The position numbers and the translations under genes are program-made. From Elusimicrobiota bacterium (GTDB taxonomy: Bacteria > CAYTYR01 > UBA6262 > DAOVJB01): 18,499 nt of DNA. Shown one piece after another: positions 5,668 through 17,363 of this stretch (the stretch's first letter is position 1; each line of letters opens with the position of its first letter). Below the pieces are notes generated by a model. The model was given only the letters and a program-made list of their open reading frames with translations. It was not told the origin of the DNA and made no database searches. The stretch is from assembly GCA_030673425.1 (NCBI GenBank), contig DAOVJB010000007.1, positions 1 to 18,499 of the forward strand, in the 5' to 3' direction.

Positions 5668-6243
5668 ATGATTAGGAATATTGTTCTAATAATAGGTGCT
5701 TACTTTTTTGGTTCCGTTTCTTTTGCGTATTTAGTGGTCAAGTGGAAAAAAGGCGTGGATGTCCGCCAGTTTGGTTCCGGTAACGCTGGTGCTGCTAATG
5801 TCAGACGCATATTAGGACGTAAGTACGGGATAATAGTAGCTGTTCTTGATATCATTAAAGGGATTATCCCTGTTATGTTAGGCTTTATTTTAAGGGTGCC
5901 AGGATATATGATTATCCTTATAGGGGCAGCTGTAATTGCCGGGCATAACTGGCCTGTTTATCTAAGCTTTAAGGGCGGAAACGGCATGGCTACCCTTATG
6001 GGTGTTCTTGTTTATGCAATGCCAGGAGAAACCTTTATTGCTTTTATAGTGGGATTTGTTATCGGCTTGATTGCTCGGAGTCTGAGGATGCCTTCCATAG
6101 AAACAGGAGCAATAACAGGTTATTTTCTATTGCCTGCTTTAGCTTATTACTCCAGCCAGCCTGTAAGTATGGTTATCCTTCCCCTTATTTTAGGGCCTCT
6201 GCTTGTTCCTTCCCGGATTACCTTTCTTAATAGAAAAAATTAA
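5668..6243 (+). CDS. plsY: PlsY-family glycerol-3-phosphate acyltransferase, divergent
   Basis: A 191-residue membrane protein of the PlsY family, which transfers an acyl group from acyl phosphate to glycerol-3-phosphate in the first step of phospholipid synthesis. Recognisable parts are FGSGNAGAAN (35-44; the family usually has GATN), the membrane segment with DIIKG (61-65), GHNWPVYLSF (92-101) and KGGNGMAT (102-109). Two departures matter: the usual GGKG lysine is asparagine (N105), and the C-terminal His-x2-Asn motif is absent, the protein ending SRITFLNRKN. It may be a variant clade with another way of holding substrate, or a paralogue with changed function. The start is ATG 5668 with a modest aagg ribosome binding site. 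No terminator separates it from the rpoB promoter, so some read-through is possible. Confidence 0.8.
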   Translation: MIRNIVLIIGAYFFGSVSFAYLVVKWKKGVDVRQFGSGNAGAANVRRILGRKYGIIVAVLDIIKGIIPVMLGFILRVPGYMIILIGAAVIAGHNWPVYLSFKGGNGMATLMGVLVYAMPGETFIAFIVGFVIGLIARSLRMPSIETGAITGYFLLPALAYYSSQPVSMVILPLILGPLLVPSRITFLNRKN

Positions 6244-6252
6244 AAAAAAGAC

Positions 6253-6280
6253 TTGACAAATTTTTTAATTATGTTATACT
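6253..6280 (+). promoter_or_regulatory. sigma70-type promoter of the rpoBC-str operon
   Basis: A perfect TTGACA (6253-6258) and TATACT (6275-6280, 5 of 6) lie 16 bp apart, preceded by an A8 tract (6242-6249). The start would be near 6287, leaving a leader of about 123 nt before rpoB. Confidence 0.78.
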
Positions 6281-6286
6281 TATGTT

Positions 6287-6409
6287 TTACATTACAGAAA
6301 ATTTAATTTATAGTTATATATTGCAGGTTTTTCAGGTGAGGTCGTAAAAATTGCTTCTGCAGTATGAGGGAGAGCTTTACGCTTTTTTTATTTTTAGGAG
6401 GGCCAAATA
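6287..6409 (+). promoter_or_regulatory. rpoB leader region
   Basis: The untranslated leader has possible structure: GCAG (6323-6326) can pair with CTGC (6357-6360), enclosing a TTTTT/AAAAA pairing. AGC...GCT then precedes a T-rich run (about 6375-6395). This would fit an attenuator or an autoregulation site, but pairing is weak. The rpoB ribosome binding site is aggaggg (6396-6402). Confidence 0.35.
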
Positions 6410-9400
6410 ATGGCTTCTAAAACAGTAAACTTTGCCAAGATTCCTAATATTTTAAAGATATCTGATCTCTTAGAGGTACAGAAAGATTCTTACGAGGAGT
6501 TCCTTCAGAAAAAAGTACCTCTCCCCAAGAGGCAGAACATAGGGCTGGAATCTTCTTTTCAGGATGTTTTCCCTATTGCTAATTCAGAAGGAACAATGTT
6601 CCTGGAATTTGTAAATTATACCTTGGGGGAACCCATATATACAGTAAGTGAATGCAGGGAGAAAGGATTGTCCTATTGTTCCGGGCTTAAGGCCAAGCTG
6701 AGGCTTTCGGTTAAGGAGAAGATCGGAAGTAGGGTTAAAGTGAAGCAGATTTCAGAGCAGGAAGTATTTATATGCGACTTGCCACTTATGAATGAAACAG
6801 GCTCTTTTGTTATAAACGGGGCTGAGAGGGTAATTGTAAGTCAGCTGCACCGTTCCCCCGGCGTTATATTCGAAGATGACGAAGAGAAAAAAATCTCATC
6901 CTACGGGAAAAAGCTTTATATAGCAAGAATCATCCCGTACCGCGGTGCATGGGTCGAGTTTGAGTTTGATATTAATAATATGGTCTATGTGAGAATCAAT
7001 AAGAAGAGAAAGTTGTTGATGACAACCATGCTTCGCGCTTTGGGGTATAAGAGCGATGCTGATATATTGAAACTTTTCTGTAAGGTTGAAGAAGTACACC
7101 TGAGGGGCTCGAAAGAGAAGTTGGTAGGGAAGGTAATTGCTGAGGATGTCGTTCATATCAAAACAGGCGAGGTGATAGCTGAGGTTAATCAGGAAATAAC
7201 AAAAGAATTAGTACATAAGATTAATAAAGCAAAAGTCAAGAAGATAAAAATCTTATCCCCTGATGCAACACAAAGAGATACAGCAGTAAGAAATACATTA
7301 AAGAAAGAGACCAATAAGTCCCAAGAAGAAGCTATGATAGAAATGTTCAAGAAATTGAGGCCATATGATTTTGTTAATGCCGAAATAGCCAAGACATATA
7401 TTAATGAACTTTTATTTACCAATCCTAAGAAATATAATTTGAGAAAAGTCGGGCGATATAAACTGAACAAGAAGCTCGGGCTCAATATTTCTGAAGATGT
7501 CATGACGTTAACCAAGCAGGATGTTGTAGCCACAATAAAATATTTGATAGACCTAAATAACGATATAATTGAAGAGACAGATGACATAGACCACCTGGGC
7601 AACCGTCGCATAAGGTCCGTAGGAGAGATGCTTGAAAACCAGATTAGGATAGGTCTCTCGCATATGGAACGGCTTGTCAAGGAGAAAATGAACCTCGTAA
7701 GAGACAACGATGCAGTAACCCCCCACGATATAGTCAACGTAGCCCCCGTAGCAGCAATCATAAAGAAATTTTTCGGGTCCAGTCAGCTTTCTCAGTTCAT
7801 GGACCAGACCAATCCTCTGGCCGAGCTTACCCATAAGAGGAGGCTCAGTGCTTTAGGACCTGGCGGTTTAGACAGGAAACGTGCCGGTTTTGAGGTAAGA
7901 GATGTACATCATACTCATTACGGCCGTATATGTCCTATTGAAACGCCTGAAGGTCCGAATATCGGGCTTATTACTTCTCTTTCAACCTATGCCAAGGTTA
8001 ACAAATACGGATTTTTAGAGACTCCTTACCGTAAAGTAAACAACGGAAGGGTAACTGATAAGATTGAATATTTAACAGCTGATGATGAGGATCCCAAGGT
8101 AGTCGCACAGGCTAATGCGGAACTCGATTCGCATGGAAGATTCAAGAAGGAATTGGTTCTGTCCAGATATTACAGCGATTTCCCTCTTGTCAACCCGAGA
8201 GAAGTGGATTATATGGATATTTCGCCTATGCAGGTGGTGAGTGTAGCAGCAGCGCTTATTCCGTTTTTAGAGCATGATGATGCAAACAGGGCACTTATGG
8301 GTTCTAACATGCAGAGACAGGCGGTCCCGTTGCTTTTTACAGAGAGGGCTCTTGTCGGAACAGGTATGGAGGGCAGAGTTGCCACAGATTCGGGCGCTGT
8401 TATTGTGGCAAGGCATGAGGGAATAGTCAGGAACGTTAATGCCCAGAGGATTGTAGTCTGGAGCAATAGTGCCGTCGGCAAGAAAGACGGCAAGTTAAAA
8501 GAAGAAGATATAGATGTATATAACTTAAGGAAATTCGCACGTTCTAATCAGGATACATGTATCAATCAGAGACCTCTGGTTGAAGTGGGCGAAAAAATTC
8601 ATAAAGGTCAGGTGATTGCTGACGGTGCCTCCACGGCAGACGGAGAGCTTGCTCTTGGAAGGAACCTGATTGTTGCTTTTATGCCATGGGGAGGATACAA
8701 TTTTGAAGATGCTGTCCTGATAAGCGAGAAACTGGTAAAAGAGGACATTTTCAGTTCAGTACATATTCAGGAATTTGAAATAGAAGCGCGTGAGCTTAAG
8801 ATAAGAGCCGAGGAGATAACAAGAGATATTCCCAATGTTGGTGAGGAAGCGCTTCGGAATTTAGATGAAAGCGGTGTTGTCCGCATAGGCGCTGAGGTAA
8901 GACCTGGGGATATCCTGGTAGGTAAGGTAACCCCTAAAGGGGAGACCCAGCTTACTCCTGAGGAGAGATTGCTCAGGGTAATATTCGGTGAAAAAGCCGA
9001 GGAGGTCCAGGATGCGTCTCTTTATGTTCCGCCGGGAGTTGAAGGCAAAATAATAGATGTTAAGGTGTTCTCCCGCAGAGAAAGAGGCAGGAGCAAGAGT
9101 GTTGAGACGAGGGAGATAGATAAAATAGAAAAAGCCTACAAGGCCGGGGTGTTAGAGGTAAAACAGGATGCCAAGAAGATGATTAAAGAAATTCAGGATG
9201 ATGCAAAGAAAAGCATTCCTTCAGCCAGGAAACAGCGTGTATCGGTTGATAAGATAAGAAAAGATGCAAAAGAGAAAATTAATACAATAAGTGTATTTAC
9301 CACACTTGAATTATCCGAGCTTAAACATGTCAAATCCAAAAAAATTGAAAGAGTAAAACGCGGAGATGAACTCCAGATTGGCATAAATAAGCTGGTAAAG

Positions 9401-10138
9401 GTTTATATAGCAATTAAACGCCAGATTGCGGTAGGTGATAAAATCGCAGGCCGCCATGGGAATAAAGGAGTCATTGCAAGAATCCTGCCTGAAGAGGATA
9501 TGCCTTATTTAGCCGACGGAACGCCTGTTGAGATAATTCTCAATCCTTTATCTGTTCCCTCAAGAATGAATGTAGGGCAGATTTTAGAGACCCAGTTAGG
9601 ATGGGCTGCTGATGTTTTAGGTGTTCACATGGTAAGCCCGATCTTTGACGGAGCGAAAGAGCAGGAGATAAAGCAGGCCCTGAAAAAAGCCGGTCTTCCA
9701 GAGAATAGCAAGGCTGTTCTTTATGACGGGCGCACAGGAAAAGCTTTTGATGAAAAAGTTACCGTAGGTTATATATATATAATGAAATTAGCGCATTTGG
9801 TAGCTGATAAAATCCATGCCCGTTCAGTAGGGCCGTATTCGCTCATCACCCGTCAGCCGTTAGGCGGAAAGGCGCAGTTCGGCGGACAGCGTTTCGGTGA
9901 AATGGAAGTATGGGCTATTGAAGGATATGGTGCTGCTTATACATTACAGGAATTCCTGACGGTCAAGAGTGATGACATCAATGGAAGGACAAAGATGTAC
10001 GAATCTATTATTAAAGGCGATACTCCTCCTTCACCCGGGATTCCGGAGTCGTTCAGGGTATTAGTAAGAGAGCTGCAGAGCCTGGGTTTAAATATAGAGC
10101 TTACAAACAAGAAAGAGAGCAAAAAAGAAAAGCAGTAA
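6410..10138 (+). CDS. rpoB: DNA-directed RNA polymerase subunit beta
   Basis: A 1242-residue beta subunit, which with beta-prime forms the catalytic centre of RNA polymerase. The rifampicin-binding region is clear: [11 protein letters not shown] (456-466), [13 protein letters not shown] (474-486) and [15 protein letters not shown]465, H475 and S480 correspond to E. coli D516, H526 and S531 and are wild type, so target-based rifampicin resistance is not indicated. The C-terminus has [15 protein letters not shown] and ends in the usual short region contacting beta-prime. A lysine-rich helical stretch (about 905-960) precedes the [13 protein letters not shown] motif; length is between those of B. 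subtilis and E. coli. It begins the operon, with an ATG seven bases after aggaggg and its own promoter. rplKAJL, which often precede rpoB, are absent upstream. Confidence 0.98.
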   Translation: MASKTVNFAKIPNILKISDLLEVQKDSYEEFLQKKVPLPKRQNIGLESSFQDVFPIANSEGTMFLEFVNYTLGEPIYTVSECREKGLSYCSGLKAKLRLSVKEKIGSRVKVKQISEQEVFICDLPLMNETGSFVINGAERVIVSQLHRSPGVIFEDDEEKKISSYGKKLYIARIIPYRGAWVEFEFDINNMVYVRINKKRKLLMTTMLRALGYKSDADILKLFCKVEEVHLRGSKEKLVGKVIAEDVVHIKTGEVIAEVNQEITKELVHKINKAKVKKIKILSPDATQRDTAVRNTLKKETNKSQEEAMIEMFKKLRPYDFVNAEIAKTYINELLFTNPKKYNLRKVGRYKLNKKLGLNISEDVMTLTKQDVVATIKYLIDLNNDIIEETDDIDHLGNRRIRSVGEMLENQIRIGLSHMERLVKEKMNLVRDNDAVTPHDIVNVAPVAAIIKKFFGSSQLSQFMDQTNPLAELTHKRRLSALGPGGLDRKRAGFEVRDVHHTHYGRICPIETPEGPNIGLITSLSTYAKVNKYGFLETPYRKVNNGRVTDKIEYLTADDEDPKVVAQANAELDSHGRFKKELVLSRYYSDFPLVNPREVDYMDISPMQVVSVAAALIPFLEHDDANRALMGSNMQRQAVPLLFTERALVGTGMEGRVATDSGAVIVARHEGIVRNVNAQRIVVWSNSAVGKKDGKLKEEDIDVYNLRKFARSNQDTCINQRPLVEVGEKIHKGQVIADGASTADGELALGRNLIVAFMPWGGYNFEDAVLISEKLVKEDIFSSVHIQEFEIEARELKIRAEEITRDIPNVGEEALRNLDESGVVRIGAEVRPGDILVGKVTPKGETQLTPEERLLRVIFGEKAEEVQDASLYVPPGVEGKIIDVKVFSRRERGRSKSVETREIDKIEKAYKAGVLEVKQDAKKMIKEIQDDAKKSIPSARKQRVSVDKIRKDAKEKINTISVFTTLELSELKHVKSKKIERVKRGDELQIGINKLVKVYIAIKRQIAVGDKIAGRHGNKGVIARILPEEDMPYLADGTPVEIILNPLSVPSRMNVGQILETQLGWAADVLGVHMVSPIFDGAKEQEIKQALKKAGLPENSKAVLYDGRTGKAFDEKVTVGYIYIMKLAHLVADKIHARSVGPYSLITRQPLGGKAQFGGQRFGEMEVWAIEGYGAAYTLQEFLTVKSDDINGRTKMYESIIKGDTPPSPGIPESFRVLVRELQSLGLNIELTNKKESKKEKQ

Positions 10139-10161
10139 ATTAACCGGAGGAGTCATTAAAG

Positions 10162-13100
10162 ATGGCAAAGTCCAAAAAAGCACAAAAACAATTGAAAGCA
10201 CAGAAACTAAAACTGATTCAGAAGAAAAGCAAGTCAAGCAAGAAGATAGGGAAAGAGACGATCAGGTTTGATAACTTTGAGGTAATAAAAATAGGCCTGG
10301 CTTCTCCTGAACAGATGAGGTCGTGGTCTTATGGAGAGGTAAGAAAAGCCGAGACTATCAATTACAGGACGTTTAAGCCGGAGCGTGACGGATTGTTCTG
10401 CGAGAAGATATTCGGTCCGACCCGTGACTGGGAATGCAGTTGCGGTAAGTATAAATGGATAAAGCATAAGGGTATTGTCTGTGAGCGTTGCGGTGTTGAG
10501 GTTACAGAATCCAAGGTCAGAAGAGAAAGAATGGCGCATATAGAGCTTGCTGTTCCGGTAAGTCATATCTGGTATTTAAGAAGGTTACCCAACCGTATGG
10601 GAACTTTGCTTAATATGAAATTGAACGAGTTAGAAAAAGTCATCTACTATGTCAATTATGTTGTGCTTGATCCAGGCGATACGCCTTTAGCTAAAAAACA
10701 GTTGTTAACAGACGAGGAATACCAACGGTACCGGCAGGAGTACGGGAATAACTTCAAGGCAAGTATAGGGGCTGAGGCTATTAAGGAGCTGTTAAAGGGC
10801 GTAGATATTCATAAATTAGCGGTAGAGTTGAGGGTAAAGATAAAGGAGACTTCTTTTGAGGCTACCAGGAGAAAGATTATAAAGCAGGTACGTATTATTG
10901 ATACATTCTGTAAATCAAATAACAAGCCTGAATGGATGATTTTAGATTGTATACCGGTTATTCCGCCTGACCTGCGACCTTTGGTTCCGCTTGAGGGAGG
11001 TCGTTTTGCTACTTCTGATTTAAATGACCTTTACAGAAGAGTAATAAACCGCAATAACCGTCTTAAGCACATCCAGAATTTAGGTGCTCCCAGGGTAATG
11101 ATACACAACGAGAAAAGGTTACTTCAAGAGGCAGTGGATGCCCTGTTTGAAAACGGAGCAAGAGGTAAGGTAGTAACAGGTGCTGGAAACAGACCGCTTA
11201 AGTCATTAAGTGATATTTTAAGAGGTAAGCAGGGAAGATTCCGTCAGAACCTTTTAGGTAAAAGAGTAGATTATTCAGGAAGGTCGGTTATTGTTGTAGG
11301 ACCGGAATTAAAACATAATCAATGCGGCTTACCTAAGCAGATGGCGTTAGAGTTATTTAAACCTTTTATTATAAGAGAACTGATAAACAGGGGTCTTGTT
11401 CATACGGTTAAGAGTGCCAAGAAGATGGTTGACCAGGTTAAGCCCGAGATATGGGACGTATTGGAAGAGGTCATAAAGGATCATCCTGTACTGCTCAACC
11501 GTGCGCCCACACTCCACCGTTTGGGTATTCAGGCTTTTGATCCTGTGTTGATTGAGGGAGAGGCTATTCGCATACATCCGCTCGTCTGTGCTGCCTTCAA
11601 CGCTGATTTTGACGGAGATCAGATGGCTGTTCATGTACCTCTTTCGATAGAATCGCAGATAGAATCAAAGGTTTTAATGGCTTCGACACATAATATTCTT
11701 TCACCTGCCCACGGACGTCCTATTGTTACGCCTGCACAGGATATGGTTTTAGGATGCTGTTATCTTACGAAGGAAAAGCCGGGTGATAAGGGAGAGAATA
11801 AAATTTTCTCTGATACGGATGAGGTGATTATAGCTTATGATTCGAATGTTGTGGGACTGCATGCCAGGGTGAAAGTAAGAATAGATAAAGAGTTAATAGA
11901 AACAACCGTGGGGCGTGTAATATTCAACGAGATTATTCCTGAGAGGTTAGGATTTATTAATTATACTATTAATAAAAAGCAGCTATCAGATTTAATATAC
12001 AGGTGTTATACAGAACTTGCTAATTATCAGACCGTTGTACTACTTGATGCCCTTAAGGAGATGGGTTTTAAGTATGCCACCCTTTCGGGCCTGTCTATTT
12101 CTACAGATGACATGAAAATACCTTTGATAAAAGAAGAGCTAATCGCACGTGCGCGCAAGGAAGTCGTAGAAATAGAAAAACAGTATAAGAAGGGTATAAT
12201 TACTGATGTAGAACGATATAATAAGGTTATTGATATCTGGACGCATGTTACCGATAAGGTAGCTGAGAAACTGTTTGATGACTTAAAAGCAGAGGACTAT
12301 GTACCTTTTGAGGAGGGGAAAAGCAAGTTTAATCCTATATATATGATGGCTGACTCGGGTGCGCGCGGAAGCAAGCAGCAGATCAGACAGTTAGCCGGTA
12401 TGCGTGGATTGATGGCCAAGCCGCAGAAGAAACTTACAGGGCAGGTGGGAGAAATTATAGAATCACCGATTGCCTCTAATTTCAGGGAAGGGTTGACTGT
12501 CCTGGAATATTTTATATCAACTCACGGAGGCAGAAAAGGTTTAGCTGATACGGCATTAAAAACAGCTGATGCAGGATATCTTACGAGAAAGCTGGTTGAT
12601 GTTGCCCATGATGTTATTGTGACTGAAGAGGATTGCGGTACCTTAAACGGTATTCGTATAGGAGCCCTGAAGGAGGGTAACGAGGTTATAGAACCACTCA
12701 AGGAGAGGATCATAGGAAGGGTTTCTTTAGATAATGTGGTGAATCTTCTGACTGATGAGATAATTGTCAGTGTAGGGGATATGATTACAGAGGAACAGGC
12801 ACAGGCTGTGGAGGATGCAGGAATTGAAAGGATAAGGATTCGTTCAGTATTAACATGCGAGGCAGGAAAAGCTGTCTGTGGTTTATGTTACGGTAAAGAC
12901 CTGAGCACATCTGAAAAAGTAGAGGTAGGAGAAGCAGTAGGTATTATTGCAGCCCAGAGTATCGGTGAACCAGGTACACAGCTTACGCTAAGGACGTTCC
13001 ATATAGGAGGAATTGCAAGCCGTGTAATAAAACAGTCAAGGATTGTATCAAAGAAAAGCGGAAAAGTAGAATTTCATAACTTAAAGACAATTAAAAATAA

Positions 13101-14283
13101 AGAGAATGTATACATAATAATTAACCGTAACGGGGAAATCAGCATAAGGGATGAGGAAGGAAAAAGAAGAGAAAACTATTTTGTTCCTTACGGAGCTAAA
13201 TTAAGAGTTACCAGCGGCAAGAAGATTTCAGCGGGAGATCTTATTGTCGATTGGGATCCATATACAATGCCTATTGTAGTCGAGGTGAGCGGTAAGGTAG
13301 TATTTGAGGATATTATTCCGGGTATCACCATGCATGAAGAATTGAGCAGGGAAACCGGTTTAATAGAAAGAATTATCATAAGCCACCGCGAGGAAAAACA
13401 TCCCCAGTTTGGAATAATAAACAACAAAGGGAAAAAACTGGCTACATATCCTCTTCCGATAGATGCTCACATAGTAGTGGATAATAAACAGAAGGTATAC
13501 GCAGGGGATATACTGGCCAAGATCCCCCAGGAGGTTAGCAAGACAAAGGATATTACAGGAGGATTACCGAGAGTATCAGAGTTATTTGAAGCCCGCAAGC
13601 CGAAAAATTGTGCTGTGATTACCGAGATAAGCGGTATAGTAAAGCTGGCCGAACAGGTTAAAGGTATGAGCAAGATAGTCGTAAAGAACGAAACGGGTAT
13701 GCAGAGAGAGTACTTTATACCTCATGGGAAACACCTGATGATTTATGAAGGAGATGCTGTTGAGGCCGGTGATTCTCTGACTGACGGTTCTGTAAACCCT
13801 CATGATATATTAAAAGTTAAAGGTGATAAAGAAGTCCAGGAACATCTGGTAAACGAGATACAGGAAGTGTATCGTCTGCAGGGTGTTGGTATCAATGACA
13901 AACATATTGAGATTATTGTCCGGCAGATGCTTAGAAATATTGTTGTAACAAACCCGGGCGATACGGATACGTTGACTGGTGAACAGATAAATAAATTCAG
14001 ATTCACAAAAGAAAATGACAAAGTCATTGCTAAAGGAGGAGAACCTGCAACGGCAAAGCCTATCCTGTTAGGAATTACGAAAGCCTCCCTAGCCAGCGAT
14101 AGTTTTATTTCCTCTGCAAGTTTCCAGGAAACAACAAGAATTTTAACTGAAGCGGCTATGAACGGAGCTTCTGATATATTAAGCGGACTGAAGGAGAACG
14201 TAATTATAGGGCATCTTATTCCGGCAGGTACAGGATTGACAAAAGAACTTATATCCAGGAAAGCAGCATTAAAAACAAAGTAA
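10162..14283 (+). CDS. rpoC: DNA-directed RNA polymerase subunit beta-prime
   Basis: A 1373-residue beta-prime subunit carrying the polymerase active site. The first zinc site is C92, C94, C107 and C110 (CSCG...CERCG). The magnesium-binding motif is NADFDGDQM (480-488). A second cysteine set, EEDC and [11 protein letters not shown], forms the usual later zinc site. [18 protein letters not shown] and [13 protein letters not shown] are the expected conserved blocks. The protein starts with about 30 mostly Lys/Gln/Ser residues before [10 protein letters not shown], around 20 more than E. coli. The ATG at 10162 is the only ATG before Met-52 and has ggaggag (10146-10152) upstream, so the extension appears real. 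It follows rpoB by 23 bases. Confidence 0.98.
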   Translation: MAKSKKAQKQLKAQKLKLIQKKSKSSKKIGKETIRFDNFEVIKIGLASPEQMRSWSYGEVRKAETINYRTFKPERDGLFCEKIFGPTRDWECSCGKYKWIKHKGIVCERCGVEVTESKVRRERMAHIELAVPVSHIWYLRRLPNRMGTLLNMKLNELEKVIYYVNYVVLDPGDTPLAKKQLLTDEEYQRYRQEYGNNFKASIGAEAIKELLKGVDIHKLAVELRVKIKETSFEATRRKIIKQVRIIDTFCKSNNKPEWMILDCIPVIPPDLRPLVPLEGGRFATSDLNDLYRRVINRNNRLKHIQNLGAPRVMIHNEKRLLQEAVDALFENGARGKVVTGAGNRPLKSLSDILRGKQGRFRQNLLGKRVDYSGRSVIVVGPELKHNQCGLPKQMALELFKPFIIRELINRGLVHTVKSAKKMVDQVKPEIWDVLEEVIKDHPVLLNRAPTLHRLGIQAFDPVLIEGEAIRIHPLVCAAFNADFDGDQMAVHVPLSIESQIESKVLMASTHNILSPAHGRPIVTPAQDMVLGCCYLTKEKPGDKGENKIFSDTDEVIIAYDSNVVGLHARVKVRIDKELIETTVGRVIFNEIIPERLGFINYTINKKQLSDLIYRCYTELANYQTVVLLDALKEMGFKYATLSGLSISTDDMKIPLIKEELIARARKEVVEIEKQYKKGIITDVERYNKVIDIWTHVTDKVAEKLFDDLKAEDYVPFEEGKSKFNPIYMMADSGARGSKQQIRQLAGMRGLMAKPQKKLTGQVGEIIESPIASNFREGLTVLEYFISTHGGRKGLADTALKTADAGYLTRKLVDVAHDVIVTEEDCGTLNGIRIGALKEGNEVIEPLKERIIGRVSLDNVVNLLTDEIIVSVGDMITEEQAQAVEDAGIERIRIRSVLTCEAGKAVCGLCYGKDLSTSEKVEVGEAVGIIAAQSIGEPGTQLTLRTFHIGGIASRVIKQSRIVSKKSGKVEFHNLKTIKNKENVYIIINRNGEISIRDEEGKRRENYFVPYGAKLRVTSGKKISAGDLIVDWDPYTMPIVVEVSGKVVFEDIIPGITMHEELSRETGLIERIIISHREEKHPQFGIINNKGKKLATYPLPIDAHIVVDNKQKVYAGDILAKIPQEVSKTKDITGGLPRVSELFEARKPKNCAVITEISGIVKLAEQVKGMSKIVVKNETGMQREYFIPHGKHLMIYEGDAVEAGDSLTDGSVNPHDILKVKGDKEVQEHLVNEIQEVYRLQGVGINDKHIEIIVRQMLRNIVVTNPGDTDTLTGEQINKFRFTKENDKVIAKGGEPATAKPILLGITKASLASDSFISSASFQETTRILTEAAMNGASDILSGLKENVIIGHLIPAGTGLTKELISRKAALKTK

Positions 14284-14305
14284 AAATATAGTTGAAGAGG
14301 TGAAT

Positions 14306-14683
14306 ATGCCTACAATATCACAGTTAGTAAGAAAAGGGAGAAAAAAACCCAAGAAGAAAGGTAAAACTCCTGCTTTGGGACGCTGCCCGCAGAAACGCGG
14401 TGTCTGTATACGTGTTTATACCACAACTCCTAAGAAGCCGAATTCTGCATTAAGAAAAGTAGCAAGGGTAAAGCTGACCAACGGAATGGAAGTTACTGCT
14501 TATATCCCGGGTATAGGACATAATCTGCAGGAGCACTCGATAGTGATTATCAGAGGAGGAAGAGTTAAGGACTTACCGGGAGTGCGCTACCATATTGTAA
14601 GAGGTGCGCTTGATACTATGGGTGTTAGTGATAGGAAACAGGGCCGTTCGAAATACGGTGCTAAACTGCCTAAATCTAAATAA
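14306..14683 (+). CDS. rpsL: 30S ribosomal protein S12
   Basis: A 125-residue small-subunit protein that lines the decoding centre. The sequence begins [12 protein letters not shown] as expected, so the ATG at 14306 is chosen over an in-frame GTG at 14300 that would add two residues. Agagg lies just upstream. The conserved loops [13 protein letters not shown] (K43, K44) and [14 protein letters not shown] are unaltered, so the usual streptomycin-resistance changes are not present. It follows rpoC by 22 bases, directly, with no L7Ae-type gene between. Confidence 0.97.
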   Translation: MPTISQLVRKGRKKPKKKGKTPALGRCPQKRGVCIRVYTTTPKKPNSALRKVARVKLTNGMEVTAYIPGIGHNLQEHSIVIIRGGRVKDLPGVRYHIVRGALDTMGVSDRKQGRSKYGAKLPKSK

Positions 14684-14737
14684 TATATATAAGAGATATA
14701 CAATATATAAAATATATATATAAGGGAAGGTGAAAAG
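14684..14737 (+). other. AT-alternating gap between rpsL and rpsG
   Basis: Fifty-four bases of mostly alternating T and A ending in the ribosome binding site ggaagg. No promoter or terminator is convincing; the alternation can form unstable self-complementary stems. Confidence 0.4.
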
Positions 14738-15208
14738 ATGTCCAGAAAAAGAAGCGCCCAGAGGAGAGAGAGACTGCCGGATGCAAAGTATAATGATGTA
14801 ATGTTAGGTGAATTTATAAACAAGATAATGCTTAGCGGTAAGAAAAGCGTTGCCCGCGGCATAGTCTATGATGCTTTGGATATAGTCAAGGAAAAAATGA
14901 AGGAAGACCCTTTGGGTGTTTTCAATAGAGCGATAAAAAATATAAAACCTGTTCTTGAAGTAAAATCAAGAAGGGTCGGAGGAGCTACTTACCAGGTTCC
15001 TATAGAAGTTAAACCGGAACGCTCGTTTGCGCTGGCTTTTCGTTGGATGATAAACTTCTCCCGTGCCCGCACGGGCAGGGCAATGGCTGAGAGGTTAGCA
15101 CAGGAAATAATGGATGCGGCGAAGAATGAAGGGACTTCGGTTAAGAAGAAGGAAGATACTCATAAAATGGCGGAGGCGAACAAAGCTTTTGCTCATTATC
15201 GTTGGTAA
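14738..15208 (+). CDS. rpsG: 30S ribosomal protein S7
   Basis: A 156-residue protein that nucleates assembly of the 30S head. It shows the expected conserved features: [10 protein letters not shown] start, [28 protein letters not shown], and the C-terminal [15 protein letters not shown]. Length is normal for the family. In many bacteria S7 represses the str operon by binding its own mRNA; no such site could be recognised here. The fusA gene starts 12 bases downstream. Confidence 0.97.
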   Translation: MSRKRSAQRRERLPDAKYNDVMLGEFINKIMLSGKKSVARGIVYDALDIVKEKMKEDPLGVFNRAIKNIKPVLEVKSRRVGGATYQVPIEVKPERSFALAFRWMINFSRARTGRAMAERLAQEIMDAAKNEGTSVKKKEDTHKMAEANKAFAHYRW

Positions 15209-15220
15209 TCAGGAGCAGGA

Positions 15221-17335
15221 ATGAGCGCAACTTTATGCATGTTAGAGAAGGATATAGAAGTTATGAGAGAATTTAATATAGATAAAATAAGAAATATAGG
15301 TATAGTCGCACATATAGATGCCGGCAAGACCACTACGACAGAACGTATCCTCTATTATACGGGAAAGACATACAAAATAGGCGAAGTTCACGAGGGTACT
15401 GCTGTAATGGACTGGATGGAGCAGGAGAGAGAAAGGGGCATTACCATTACTTCGGCGGCTACCACGTGCGAGTGGCATGACCATGAGATAAACATTATTG
15501 ATACGCCCGGGCACGTTGATTTTACGGTAGAGGTGGAAAGGTCTTTAAGGGTTCTTGACGGAGGTGTGGTAATTTTTTGTGCAGTGGGCGGAGTTGAGCC
15601 GCAGTCAGAGACCGTATGGCGTCAGGCAGACAGGTACAAGGTACCGAGAGTTACTTTTATTAATAAGATGGATAGAGTCGGAGCCAATTTCTTTCATGTG
15701 GTCAGTATGATGAAGAAAAGGCTTCATACAAATCCTGTCCCTATTCAGATTCCCTTAGGCGCTGAGGATAATTTTAACGGCGTTATTGATTTAATAAAGA
15801 TGAAAGCTGTTATCTGGGAGGGAGAGGAATTAGGTGTTAAGTTTCACGAAGAAGAGATTCCTGATGAATTAGAAAAACAGGCTAATAAATACCGTCACAG
15901 GTTATTGGAAGCTATAGCCGATACGAGCGAGGAATTACTTGAGAAATATGTTCATAACGAACCTATAAGTGAAGATGAGATAAAGGAAGGCATCAGACAG
16001 GCTACCGTAAAAGGTAAGATAGTAGCTGTTTTATGCGGTTCGGCATTTAAGAATAAGGGGATACAGTTACTGCTTAATGCTGTTGTTGATTTTCTCCCTT
16101 CGCCGATTGATGTAACGTCCATTCAGGGATTGAATCCAAAAACCAATAAAAAAGAAACAAGACAGGCAAAAGATTCAGAAGCATTTTCGGCTCTTGCTTT
16201 TAAGATTATGGCAGACCCTTACGTTGGTAAATTAACGTTCTTCAGAGTCTATTCAGGAACCTTGAAAACAGGTTCTTATGTATATAATGCAACAAAAGGC
16301 GCAAAAGAAAGAATCGGCAGGATTCTTCAGATGCACGCTAACCGCAGGGAGGAGATAGATGCGGTTTATGCTGGTGATATTGCTTCGGCGGTAGGGTTAA
16401 AGGATACAACTACCGGGGACACACTGTGTGATGAAAAACACCAGATTATATTAGAAGCGATGGAGTTTCCGAATCCGGTTATCTCAGTGGCAATTGAACC
16501 GAAGACCAAACAGGATGAAGAAAAGATGAGCATAGCTTTGGGCAAGCTTGCTGAAGAGGACCCGACGTTCAAGATAAAAAGTGACGCAGAAACAGGGCAG
16601 ACAATAATATCAGGAATGGGAGAACTCCACTTAGAGGTGCTTGTTGACAGGATGCTCAGGGAATTCAAGGTGCAGGCAAATGTCGGCAAACCGCAGGTTG
16701 CATATAAGGAAACGATTAAAAAGAAAATAAAACAGGAATCAAAATTTATTCGTCAGTCAGGCGGGCGCGGTCAGTACGGACATGTTGTACTGGAAATAGA
16801 GCCAAATACACAAGGTAAAGGCTACGAATTCATCAACAAAATTGTCGGGGGAAAGATTCCCAGGGAATATATTCCTTCAGTCGATAAAGGTATCAAAGGT
16901 GCTGTAGAAGACGGCGTATTAGCAGGCTATCCTATAGTTGATATAAAGGTAACGTTAAAAGACGGTTCGTATCACGAGGTTGATTCTTCTGATTTAGCGT
17001 TTAAGATAGCCGGTTCAATGGCTTTACATGAAGGGGTGAAGAAAGCTTATCCTGTATTGCTTGAACCTATAATGAAAATAGAGATAGTAGTCCCTGAGGA
17101 ATATATGGGAGCAGTAATGGGGGATTTAACAAGCAGGAGAGGAAGGATAGAAGGCATGCAGCCACGTGGGGAGATACAGGTTATAAAAGGTTTTGCGCCT
17201 TTATCGGAGATGTTCGGTTACGCAACGAACCTGCGTTCCATTACCCAGGGAAGAGCAAGCTATACTATGGAACCTTTCTATTACGAACAGGTTCCTAAAC
17301 ATATATCAGAACGCATCGTGGGGAAGAGCGAATAG
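15221..17335 (+). CDS. fusA: translation elongation factor G
   Basis: A 704-residue GTPase that drives ribosomal translocation. All GTPase motifs are present: [12 protein letters not shown] (30-41), [10 protein letters not shown] (72-81), DTPGH (94-98, with the catalytic His98), NKMD and CGSAF. Later domains are full length and the end ([18 protein letters not shown]) is normal. The start is uncertain: ATG 15221 has AGGAG (15211-15215) close upstream and gives a 14-residue extension, while ATG 15263 starts [13 protein letters not shown], the more canonical N-terminus, with a weaker ribosome binding site. The upstream ATG is kept here on ribosome-binding-site strength. Confidence 0.97.
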   Translation: MSATLCMLEKDIEVMREFNIDKIRNIGIVAHIDAGKTTTTERILYYTGKTYKIGEVHEGTAVMDWMEQERERGITITSAATTCEWHDHEINIIDTPGHVDFTVEVERSLRVLDGGVVIFCAVGGVEPQSETVWRQADRYKVPRVTFINKMDRVGANFFHVVSMMKKRLHTNPVPIQIPLGAEDNFNGVIDLIKMKAVIWEGEELGVKFHEEEIPDELEKQANKYRHRLLEAIADTSEELLEKYVHNEPISEDEIKEGIRQATVKGKIVAVLCGSAFKNKGIQLLLNAVVDFLPSPIDVTSIQGLNPKTNKKETRQAKDSEAFSALAFKIMADPYVGKLTFFRVYSGTLKTGSYVYNATKGAKERIGRILQMHANRREEIDAVYAGDIASAVGLKDTTTGDTLCDEKHQIILEAMEFPNPVISVAIEPKTKQDEEKMSIALGKLAEEDPTFKIKSDAETGQTIISGMGELHLEVLVDRMLREFKVQANVGKPQVAYKETIKKKIKQESKFIRQSGGRGQYGHVVLEIEPNTQGKGYEFINKIVGGKIPREYIPSVDKGIKGAVEDGVLAGYPIVDIKVTLKDGSYHEVDSSDLAFKIAGSMALHEGVKKAYPVLLEPIMKIEIVVPEEYMGAVMGDLTSRRGRIEGMQPRGEIQVIKGFAPLSEMFGYATNLRSITQGRASYTMEPFYYEQVPKHISERIVGKSE

Positions 17336-17363
17336 AGAAACATATTTAACAAGGAGGAAGAAA

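Noticed and set aside
7189-7761. 190-aa minus-strand ORF within rpoB
   Set aside because: Lies wholly inside a conserved, clearly identified rpoB frame and shows no family features.
14684-14737. Promoter within the AT-rich rpsL-rpsG gap
   Set aside because: Alternating TA gives chance -10 matches but there is no -35 box.
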